This document shows, piece by piece, positions 1-5,044 of a stretch of 5,068 nucleotides of DNA. Source of the stretch: an uncultured Collinsella sp. (lineage in GTDB: Bacteria; Actinomycetota; Coriobacteriia; Coriobacteriales; Coriobacteriaceae); NCBI GenBank assembly GCA_902388545.1, contig CABMPS010000156.1, positions 1-5,068 on the forward strand, in the 5' to 3' direction. Position numbers and translations under genes: made by a program. Each line of letters begins with the position of its first letter. Position 1 is the stretch's first letter. Below the pieces are notes generated by a model. It was not told where the DNA came from and did no database searches. It was given only the letters and a program-made list of their open reading frames with translations.

Positions 1-80
1 CCGCACCCGCGGGAGGTGCCGGCCGTACCGAGCAGAAAACCGCCACCGACAAGCAGGGTGTTAAACGTCGACTTCTTCAT
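1..80 (-). CDS. N-terminal fragment of a small protein with a hydrophobic N-terminus
   Basis: Only the first 26 codons are present; the gene runs off the left edge. Translation begins MKKSTFNTLLVGGGFLLGTA, followed by GTSRGC: two lysines, then a glycine-rich hydrophobic stretch, which fits either a signal peptide or a single membrane anchor. The start at 78-80 (ATG on the minus strand) is supported by a strong Shine-Dalgarno sequence AAGGGAG (minus strand, 88-94) with a 7-nt spacer. From memory, the opening resembles short DUF6110-type proteins of Coriobacteriia and Firmicutes, often found beside heavy-metal P-type ATPases, but the fragment is too short to be sure and residues after position 20 do not clearly match. 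It points the same way as the ABC operon but is separated from it by 208 bp with its own apparent control region, so it is probably a separate transcription unit. Function unknown. Confidence 0.6.
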   Translation of the reverse strand, partial: MKKSTFNTLLVGGGFLLGTAGTSRGC

Positions 81-95
81 GTTGCTTCTCCCTTT

Positions 96-129
96 TGCCG
101 CATTGGACGCGGCATGGTGCCTCAGCACC
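96..129 (-). promoter_or_regulatory. Two leader hairpins upstream of the left gene's ribosome binding site
   Basis: Two adjacent inverted repeats lie just upstream of the Shine-Dalgarno of the left gene. 96-114 has a 6-bp stem (tgccgc / gcggca) with a 7-nt loop. 116-129 has a 5-bp stem (ggtgc / gcacc) with a 4-nt loop. Read in the minus-strand transcript, the second hairpin met ends directly against AAAAGGGAG. Neither is followed by a U-run, so they are not intrinsic terminators. They could tune translation or mRNA stability of the left gene; I recognise no known riboswitch class. Confidence 0.35.
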
Positions 130-171
130 CGAGTAAACAAGTTTGCTCGAGCACGCTTTTGAAATATCTCA

Positions 172-208
172 ATTTTATCTAACTATCTAGGTCAGCCATG
201 GCTAACCT
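172..208 (-). promoter_or_regulatory. Putative promoter of the left gene with a palindromic operator at the -35 position
   Basis: On the minus strand, TAAAAT (172-177) is a 5/6 match to a -10 hexamer within AT-rich DNA. No good -35 hexamer lies 16-18 bp upstream. That position is instead occupied by a 20-bp dyad, aggtcagcca/tggctaacct (189-208), whose two 10-nt arms match with one mismatch. The 16-bp core (191-206), read on the minus strand as gttagccatggctgac, differs by one base from the site at 3928-3943. A weak -35 covered by a palindrome suits either repression by occlusion or dependence on an activator. The outer arms, AGGTTAG and CTGACCT, resemble DtxR/IdeR half-sites but are 6 bp apart rather than 1. 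The dyad is seen directly; promoter and regulator are inference. Confidence 0.4.
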
Positions 209-222
209 TTTGAAAATTAACG

Positions 223-248
223 ATGCGGAGTAACCATGCGGAGTAACC
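223..248. repeat. Perfect 13-bp tandem duplication
   Basis: The unit atgcggagtaacc occurs twice without interruption (223-235 and 236-248). It lies between the palindrome at 189-208 and the dyad repeat after the ABC operon. No reading frame uses it. It is most likely a slippage duplication, though it places two copies of GGTTACTCCGCAT (minus strand) just upstream of the putative left-gene promoter. Confidence 0.85.
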
Positions 249-254
249 GATTGT

Positions 255-285
255 CAATGTGACAAAAGGACTGTCCCTTTGCCCC
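255..285 (-). terminator. Imperfect dyad repeat, candidate terminator of the ABC operon
   Basis: Eight bases beyond the stop of the second ABC gene is an imperfect palindrome centred on t272, caaaaggac/gtccctttg (263-281), with one mismatch (267/277). In the minus-strand RNA it reads AAAGGGACAGTCCTTTTG: a short stem with an A-run before and a U-run after, as in a bidirectional intrinsic terminator, although the U-run pairs within the stem. Bases 255-278 also match 5045-5068 in the same orientation at 22 of 24 positions, so this is a member of a dispersed intergenic repeat family. Position supports termination; the weak stem keeps confidence moderate. Confidence 0.5.
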
Positions 286-288
286 TTC

Positions 289-2046
289 TTACAACTGCCA
301 GGTAGCTGCTTCCTTTTGCAGCGCCACCATGCGGGCGAATTCTCCACCTGCCGCCTTGAGCTGCGCCGGAGTGCCCTGCTCGGCAACCACACCATCCTTG
401 AGTACAACGATTTTGTCGGCATTTTCCACCGTACGCATACGGTGGGCAATAACGATAACCGTCTTACCTGCAAGCAGACGGGAGAGCGCCTGCTGTACCA
501 CGGTCTCGTTCTCCACATCCAAACTCGCCGTCGCCTCGTCCAACAGCACGATAGGCGCGTCTTTGAGCAGCGCGCGGGCGATGGAAATGCGCTGGCGCTC
601 TCCGCCGGACAGCTTGGAGCCGTTCTCGCCAATCATGGTGTCATAGCCCTGCGGCATGCGGCTCACAAACTCGTCGCAGTTGGCGGCACGCGCGGCAGCA
701 AGCACTTCCTCATCGGTGGCATCGCGACGACCAAGACGGATGTTTCCCATCACCGTGTCGTCAAAGAGCAGCACGTCTTGGAACACAATGGCGTAGTCGC
801 GCAGCAGCACCTCGGGATCCACGCTCGCAACATCCACGCCGCCCACGGTGACCGTGCCTTCGGTGGCGTCCCAAAAGCGCGCGGCCAGGCGGCTCACCGT
901 GGACTTACCGGAGCCCGAAGGACCGACCAGTGCCGTGACCTCGCCTTCCTTGGCGGTAAAGCTCACATCGGTAAGAACTTTCTCGCCGGCGCGGCCGTCC
1001 TCGCCCGCACCATAGCCAAATGCCACGTGATTGAACACCACATCGTGGCCTACGGGCTCAAACTGCTCGCAGCCCCGCGCCACGGGCTCTTCCATGATGG
1101 AACGCATGCGCTTGGCCGACGACTCGGCGGCAAACAGCTCGGACATCAGCATCAGCGCCTGATCAAAGGGCGCATAGATGCGGCTCACCATAAGCAGGAA
1201 GGCAAACATCATCAAAAAGTCGACCTGGCCGGAGGCGACCATCGCAGCGCCCGTGACCAACGTGGTGGCAATGCCCAGGCGCAGGATGGCAAAGGCGGAG
1301 TTGACCAAAAGCCCATTGGCGAGCTCGCCTCTGGTGGTCTCGCGCTCCTCGGCATCGATCACGGCGTTGAGCCCCTCAAGATAATGAGCCTCCTGGTTGG
1401 TGGCGCGGATCTCGCGCACGCAGTCGAGCGTCTCCTGGATCGCCTCGGTAACCTTGACCTTCTCGGCGCGCACATGGTCGAACACCGGGGTCATGGGGCC
1501 GCGTGTCAGATACAGCACGGCAAAGGCCACGGGCACGCTCCAAAACGCCGCGATCGCCAGCTGCCAGCAAAAGAACAGCGACGCCACGAACACAATGGCG
1601 CTTGCGATGATGGCACCCCAAAGCTCTCCCAGCACGTGGCTGTAGGCGTGCTCCATGGCCTGGACGTCGCCCATGATGGTCTCGGTTAAATCGGCCAGAT
1701 CACGACGGCCAAAAAACGACAGCGGCAGCTTGCGCAAGCGCTCGGCAATCTCCATACGCTGCTTGCCGCACTCCTCGTAAAAGATGCAGTAGGTGTAGTA
1801 ATACTGCTGCCAGTTAGAGGCAAAGAGCAACACGAAAAGGACCAGGAGGCCGCCCACAATCGGCAGGGCATCCGGCAGGTCGGCGCCGGTGGCGAGATGT
1901 TCGACAAAGCCGGCCATGACCAGGAATAAAAAGCCCATGCCGGCCATGGTAATGAGATTGGTGAGCGTGGTCCAGAAAATGCCGCGTTTTACGCCGGCGA
2001 CGCCTTTATCGGATAGGAAATACTTCTTTTGGAATGAGGCGAACAT
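289..2046 (-). CDS. ABC half-transporter (membrane domain plus ATPase), second gene of operon
   Basis: 585 residues, the usual length of an exporter-fold (type IV) half-transporter in the cytoplasmic membrane. Hydrophobic segments lie near residues 30-48, 62-78, 146-160, 163-180, 250-272 and 276-290, giving six helices. The ATPase domain is complete: A-loop Tyr345, Walker A GPSGSGKST (375-383), Q-loop Gln423, X-loop-like GENG (473-476), signature LSGGERQ (479-485), Walker B with Asp503 and catalytic Glu504, D-loop SLD (508-510), H-loop His535. It should hydrolyse ATP as a heterodimer with the product of the abutting upstream gene. Its ATG follows that gene's TAA with no gap, and an AAGGGAGG Shine-Dalgarno sits inside the upstream gene's last codons, implying translational coupling. 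The layout suggests YbtP/YbtQ- or IrtAB-like uptake of a metal chelate (inference); peptide or drug export is the main alternative. The family call is firm, the substrate unknown. Confidence 0.95.
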   Translation of the reverse strand: MFASFQKKYFLSDKGVAGVKRGIFWTTLTNLITMAGMGFLFLVMAGFVEHLATGADLPDALPIVGGLLVLFVLLFASNWQQYYYTYCIFYEECGKQRMEIAERLRKLPLSFFGRRDLADLTETIMGDVQAMEHAYSHVLGELWGAIIASAIVFVASLFFCWQLAIAAFWSVPVAFAVLYLTRGPMTPVFDHVRAEKVKVTEAIQETLDCVREIRATNQEAHYLEGLNAVIDAEERETTRGELANGLLVNSAFAILRLGIATTLVTGAAMVASGQVDFLMMFAFLLMVSRIYAPFDQALMLMSELFAAESSAKRMRSIMEEPVARGCEQFEPVGHDVVFNHVAFGYGAGEDGRAGEKVLTDVSFTAKEGEVTALVGPSGSGKSTVSRLAARFWDATEGTVTVGGVDVASVDPEVLLRDYAIVFQDVLLFDDTVMGNIRLGRRDATDEEVLAAARAANCDEFVSRMPQGYDTMIGENGSKLSGGERQRISIARALLKDAPIVLLDEATASLDVENETVVQQALSRLLAGKTVIVIAHRMRTVENADKIVVLKDGVVAEQGTPAQLKAAGGEFARMVALQKEAATWQL

Positions 2047-3873
2047 TTATGCCTCGCCTCCCTTCGTGACGGCGGCATCCGCGGTCGCTGCAGTGATTTT
2101 CCAGCTCGCGGCCTGTTCGTATTCGGCCCACATCTTGGCGTATAGACCCTTTTGGGACAGCAGCTCGGCATGGGTGCCGGCCTCCTGCACGCTGCCCTGG
2201 TTGAGCACCACGATTTGGTCTGCGCCCACTACAGTCGAGAGTCGGTGCGCGATCATAATGACCGTGCGACCCGCCGCCAGCTTGCTAAAGGCGCGCTGGA
2301 TGAGCGCCTCGTTCTCGGGGTCGGCAAACGCTGTGGCCTCATCGAGCACCACGATAGGCGCGTCCTTAAGAATTGCGCGGGCGAGCGACACGCGCTGGAC
2401 CTCGCCGCCCGAAAGGTACGCCCCGCCGGCGCCGAGCATGGTGTCGATGCCCTGCGGGAGCTTGGCCACGATATCGTCGCACTGGGCCGCGGAGAGGGCC
2501 GCGCGCACTTCGTCGTCAGTGGCCCCAGGCTTGGAGGCGCGCACGTTATCGGCAAGTGTTTGCCGGAACAGCTGGTTGGTCTGGAACACGAAGGCGACCT
2601 GGTCCATGAGCTCGTGCGGGTCCATGTCGCGAACGTCCACACCGCCTACGAGCACTCGACCCGAGGAAACATCCCAAAAACGCGGGATCAGGCTGGCGCA
2701 GGTTGACTTACCGCCGCCCGAGGGACCCACCAACGCGAGGGTGCTACCTGCGGAAACGCTAAAGCTCACATGGTTGACGGCAGGCGCTTCGGCACCCTCG
2801 TAGGTAAAGCTCACGTCCTCAAAGCGCACATCGCTACCAACAGGATGCTTGGGCTGGGCAGGCACGGAGAGCTGCTTGGAATCCATAACGCTTCGGATAT
2901 GCGCCAGCGAATCGGCACTCATCTGAGACGCCTCGCCCACAAACATAAGCTTGGTCATGGCCGTCGGCACCACGGCCGAAAAGATCGCGTAAAACGTAAA
3001 ATTGACCATAAAGTGCGCGAAGTCCGTCTCGCCCGGCGCCAGCAGCAGCGCCACAGGCAAAAGAAATGCCACGAGGCCATTGAGCGCGGTAAGGTTGAGC
3101 ACCTGCGGGCCTCGGCAGAATGTACCCGCATAGTTTTGCGCCATGTCGGCGTATTCGGCGATTGCATCGTGGAACGCCTTAAAGGAGTAGACCGTCTGCT
3201 GGAACACCTTGACCACGGGGATACCGCGAACGTATTCGGTGCCGGTCTTGTTCATCTTGACCAGCGCGCCCATGTAGGCCTTCATAAACTCGGCGCCCTT
3301 GCCGCTCATCATGGTGGCCATGGCGCAAAACGAAACGGCCACCGAAATGAGGCACGCCGCGCCCAAGCGCCAATCGAGGGCGAAAAGCAGCACGAGCAAG
3401 CCCACGACCATGGCGGCGGCGCCTGCGATATCGGGCAGCATGTGTGCGAGCAAAGTCTCTGTGGAAGCGGCGCATCCGTCTACGATACGGCGCAGCTCAC
3501 CGGTGGCGTGTGTGTCAAAGTAGCCAAGCGGCAGCTTAAGCAGGTGCTCGCTCGTAGTCTTGCGAATATTGGACGCGCAGCGAAACGCAGACAGGTGCGT
3601 GCACATGAGCCCCACGAAATAGACCACGATGCTTGCCAGCGCAAACCCCACGGCCCACCAGCCATACGTCGCGATGCCGCAGGCTTCGCTCCAGTTAGGT
3701 GCCACGGCGATCAGATCGCGCGCGACAAGCCAAATGCACACGAACGGGCCAAAGCTCAGCAGCTGCGAGAGCGCCGAGAGAGCCATGCCCAAATACGTTA
3801 GGAATTTGCGGTCGCCGGCATATGCAAGCAGCTCGCCGATACCGCCGCCTTCCCTTTTTGACCCCTTTGCCAT
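2047..3873 (-). CDS. ABC half-transporter (membrane domain plus ATPase), first gene of operon
   Basis: 608 residues from the preferred start. Six membrane helices fall near residues 24-50, 70-90, 146-166, 169-188, 259-280 and 285-305. The ATPase is intact: A-loop Tyr358, Walker A GPSGGGKST (383-391), Q-loop Gln431, signature LSGGEVQ (487-493), Walker B with Asp511 and catalytic Glu512, H-loop His543. Two departures stand out: the D-loop reads AFADPENE (515-522) instead of SALD, a form I associate with YbtP/YbtQ and IrtA/IrtB siderophore importers, and the X-loop reads GAGG (481-484), lacking the usual Glu. Start choice: ATG at 3873 has SD AGAAGGGA 5 nt upstream. The frame stays open to an ATG at 3936, but that has no good SD, lies inside the palindrome and would be upstream of the predicted transcript start. 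A 17-residue tail after QAASW carries the downstream gene's ribosome binding site. Probable partner: the product of the gene at 289-2046. Metal-chelate uptake is an inference. Confidence 0.93.
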   Translation of the reverse strand: MAKGSKREGGGIGELLAYAGDRKFLTYLGMALSALSQLLSFGPFVCIWLVARDLIAVAPNWSEACGIATYGWWAVGFALASIVVYFVGLMCTHLSAFRCASNIRKTTSEHLLKLPLGYFDTHATGELRRIVDGCAASTETLLAHMLPDIAGAAAMVVGLLVLLFALDWRLGAACLISVAVSFCAMATMMSGKGAEFMKAYMGALVKMNKTGTEYVRGIPVVKVFQQTVYSFKAFHDAIAEYADMAQNYAGTFCRGPQVLNLTALNGLVAFLLPVALLLAPGETDFAHFMVNFTFYAIFSAVVPTAMTKLMFVGEASQMSADSLAHIRSVMDSKQLSVPAQPKHPVGSDVRFEDVSFTYEGAEAPAVNHVSFSVSAGSTLALVGPSGGGKSTCASLIPRFWDVSSGRVLVGGVDVRDMDPHELMDQVAFVFQTNQLFRQTLADNVRASKPGATDDEVRAALSAAQCDDIVAKLPQGIDTMLGAGGAYLSGGEVQRVSLARAILKDAPIVVLDEATAFADPENEALIQRAFSKLAAGRTVIMIAHRLSTVVGADQIVVLNQGSVQEAGTHAELLSQKGLYAKMWAEYEQAASWKITAATADAAVTKGGEA

Positions 3874-3878
3874 GAGAT

Positions 3879-3886
3879 TCCCTTCT
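3879..3886 (-). promoter_or_regulatory. Ribosome binding site deciding the start of the first ABC gene
   Basis: AGAAGGGA on the minus strand, 5 nt before ATG at 3873. It is the only good Shine-Dalgarno in this stretch and favours the 608-residue protein over a form 21 residues longer starting at 3936. Confidence 0.75.
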
Positions 3887-3892
3887 AACGGC

Positions 3893-3921
3893 TTGAGAGT
3901 TAACCGTAAGAAACTTATCAT
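3893..3921 (+). promoter_or_regulatory. Sigma70-type promoter of the AraC-family gene
   Basis: TTGAGA (3893-3898, 5/6 match to TTGACA) and TATCAT (3916-3921, 5/6 match to TATAAT) are separated by exactly 17 bp. The predicted transcript start, about 3928, is the first base of the palindrome at 3928-3943, so a bound protein would block initiation or early elongation. The predicted leader to the TTG start codon is about 60 nt. It overlaps the minus-strand promoter elements, so transcription in the two directions may be mutually exclusive. Confidence 0.6.
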
Positions 3922-3945
3922 GGGCGTGTTAGCCATGGCTCACAA
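3917..3945 (-). promoter_or_regulatory. Putative weak promoter of the ABC operon
   Basis: Minus-strand TTGTGA (3940-3945, 4/6) and CATGAT (3917-3922, 4/6) are 17 bp apart and would start transcription near 3910, leaving a leader of about 37 nt before the ATG at 3873. Both hexamers are poor, which suits an activator-dependent promoter. The palindrome fills most of the -35 to -10 spacer. The direct repeats at 3959-3995 would lie at roughly -49 to -85, an ordinary position for an AraC-type activator. Confidence 0.4.
3928..3943. promoter_or_regulatory. Palindromic operator shared with the left gene
   Basis: gttagccatggctcac is a 16-bp dyad centred on ccatgg with one mismatched pair. The only similar site noticed in the window is 191-206, which matches 15 of 16 bases when read on the opposite strand. 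Both copies are intergenic and both lie at promoter elements. The site would cover the regulator's transcript start and the ABC promoter spacer. The binding protein is unknown: a homodimeric repressor (DtxR, TetR or MarR type) fits a palindrome better than an AraC protein does. Confidence 0.6.
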
Positions 3946-4018
3946 TCGAGCCAGGCGTGGACGTTTCTGTAAAGGAAAGGGACGCTTTTGCAAAGACGGC
4001 GGGCAGCGACCGACATAA
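3935..4018 (+). CDS. Possible 27-residue leader peptide overlapping the AraC-family start
   Basis: An ATG at 3935 opens a 27-codon frame ending in TAA at 4016-4018, one frame off the regulator and overlapping its first codons (3988-4018). The peptide is strongly basic, has two cysteines and repeats GRFCK (residues 9-13 and 16-20). The two repeat copies differ only at third codon positions, all synonymous, which hints at coding. Against it: no clear Shine-Dalgarno precedes ATG 3935, and with a transcript start near 3928 the ATG would be only about 7 nt from the 5' end. An in-frame ATG at 3920 would be upstream of that start. The same repeat is equally explained as a protein-binding site, so this is a candidate, not a firm gene. 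Confidence 0.2.
   Translation: MAHNRARRGRFCKGKGRFCKDGGQRPT
3959..3995. repeat. Direct repeats with 21-bp period, candidate AraC-type binding site
   Basis: ggacgtttctgtaaag (3959-3974) and ggacgcttttgcaaag (3980-3995) match at 13 of 16 positions, and all three differences are C/T transitions. The 21-bp offset is two helical turns, the same centre-to-centre spacing as the araI1/araI2 half-sites of E. coli AraC. The pair covers the Shine-Dalgarno and start codon of the regulator gene and lies upstream of the ABC promoter, so a bound regulator could repress itself and activate the transporter. A partial third copy (acgcttttg, 153-161) lies in the left intergenic region. Confidence 0.55.
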
Positions 4019-4992
4019 CCGAGCTCTACGCACCGCAGTTTGAGCAGTTTGGCCTGGAGCTTACCGGCAAGGGCGCCGTCTTTACCGGCGAGGTGGCAAA
4101 CGATCGGGCGCACGGACGCGCATGGATCATGCCCCTTTCCCCCACCTGCATCGTCATGGAGCATTTCATTACCCCGACACACAACATGCTCTTGGCCGAG
4201 TACACACCCGAACCGTACGCGTGCGTGAGCGAGGTCAGCGCGCCCACACTTACATGCATGCCCGAGGCTGGCATAACGCCCGCGAACCTTAAACCATTGC
4301 ATGGACCGTGGCCAAACAATGCCGTTTGCAGCTTTATCCAAGATAGCTGTGGCGAGGAATTAAGCCCGCTGTTTGCGGGGGAGCTTTATCACTCGTGCTC
4401 GGTGCTCTTTTTGCCTGGATATTTTGACGAACTGGAGCACCGCTATCCCACCGAGTTCGCGGGAATCTTTGAGGCGTTTGCCGAGCCGTGGCACGAGGAA
4501 GCGACGTCTGCCATCTGCCACACACTACGCCGAATCAACGAGGACCGCGCTCGCGCCGTAGGCGGGCATGTCTATATGCAGGGCATCGTGGAGACCATGG
4601 TCGCGGAGCTCGCCTGTTCGCGCGCGGCCCACAAGCAGGCGCGGCAGGCGGCAGACACACGCGTCAGCATAACCATTGCCGAAGAAGCAACGGCAATGAT
4701 TGAGCGCGCGCTCGACAAAGGCAGACGTGTGGGTATCAACGAGGTGGCCGAGAGGCTCTACACAAGCCGCTCCAAGCTATGCGCCACCTTTAAGGCCCAA
4801 ACTGGCGAGTCCCTGGGCGCCTACATTCGCAGACGTCGTATGGAGCGAGCACAGGACCTTTTGGCCGATAGCTCGCTCACGATAGCGCAGGTCGCAGAGC
4901 GTCTAGGCTACCCTCAGCAGGCCGCCTTTGCCCAAGCCTTCAAGCAACACACCGGCACCACCCCCACCACCTGGCGCTCCCAGCATCAATAA
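3988..4992 (+). CDS. AraC-family transcriptional regulator, divergent from the ABC operon
   Basis: 334 residues. The start is TTG at 3988: an in-frame TAA lies just upstream (3970-3972), the Shine-Dalgarno AAAGGAAAGG (3971-3980) is 7 nt away, and the next ATG would remove 47 residues. The N-terminal ~220 residues would hold ligand-binding and dimerisation functions; they include several cysteines (54, 79, 90, 114, 121, 137) and no domain I can name confidently. The C-terminal ~100 residues are a clear AraC/XylS DNA-binding domain: first helix-turn-helix about 248-269 (VGINEVAERLYTSRSKLCAT), then the second unit about 297-330, with AERLGY, AFKQHTG and the closing PTTWR expected of the family. 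It acts in the cytoplasm as a DNA-binding regulator. Its divergent position, 114 bp from the transporter operon, marks it as the likely local regulator, as YbtA is for ybtPQ. Candidate sites are the direct repeats at 3959-3995. The inducer is unknown; if the transporter imports a siderophore, that ligand is a natural guess. Confidence 0.92.
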   Translation: MQRRRAATDITELYAPQFEQFGLELTGKGAVFTGEVANDRAHGRAWIMPLSPTCIVMEHFITPTHNMLLAEYTPEPYACVSEVSAPTLTCMPEAGITPANLKPLHGPWPNNAVCSFIQDSCGEELSPLFAGELYHSCSVLFLPGYFDELEHRYPTEFAGIFEAFAEPWHEEATSAICHTLRRINEDRARAVGGHVYMQGIVETMVAELACSRAAHKQARQAADTRVSITIAEEATAMIERALDKGRRVGINEVAERLYTSRSKLCATFKAQTGESLGAYIRRRRMERAQDLLADSSLTIAQVAERLGYPQQAAFAQAFKQHTGTTPTTWRSQHQ

Positions 4993-4998
4993 AGAGGC

Positions 4999-5023
4999 GA
5001 CAAAGGGACGGCCTATAAGTCCC
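4999..5023 (+). repeat. Degenerate dyad repeat after the AraC-family gene
   Basis: gacaaagggac (4999-5009) is followed after a 9-nt loop by gtccc (5019-5023), forming a 5-bp stem gggac/gtccc seven bases beyond the regulator's stop. No U-run follows, so a terminator role is weakly supported. The left arm is the same motif as at 261-271 and 5051-5061, so it looks like a decayed member of that repeat family. Confidence 0.45.
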
Positions 5024-5044
5024 ACAAGCAGGGAAGACCATTTG

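Noticed and set aside
3..19. Hairpin gcacc/ggtgc inside the left gene
   Set aside because: It lies within coding sequence next to the window edge; 5-bp stems are expected by chance in this G+C-rich DNA.
159..189. Plus-strand promoter TTGAAA ... TATCTA in the left intergenic region
   Set aside because: Spacing is 19 bp, the -10 match is poor, and no plus-strand gene lies downstream.
259..1689. 476-codon open frame on the plus strand, opposite the second ABC gene
   Set aside because: Antisense shadow of a well-supported ABC gene; composition rich in His, Arg and Gly with no domain, and no promoter or SD that would make it a gene.
1889..2803. 304-codon plus-strand frame spanning the junction of the two ABC genes
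   Set aside because: Overlaps two clear genes antisense; Ser/Ala-rich translation without motifs.
2770..3801. 343-codon plus-strand frame opposite the first ABC gene
   Set aside because: Same cause: a high-G+C gene leaves the complementary frame open. The translation is low-complexity His/Arg-rich with no recognisable fold.
3935..4018. Frameshifted true N-terminus of the AraC-family protein
   Set aside because: The TTG start at 3988 has a good SD and an in-frame upstream stop, and the protein is of normal length, so no frameshift is needed; kept only as a possible leader peptide.
3940..4341. 133-codon minus-strand frame opposite the regulator start
   Set aside because: Antisense to the AraC-family gene and across the control region; no family resemblance.
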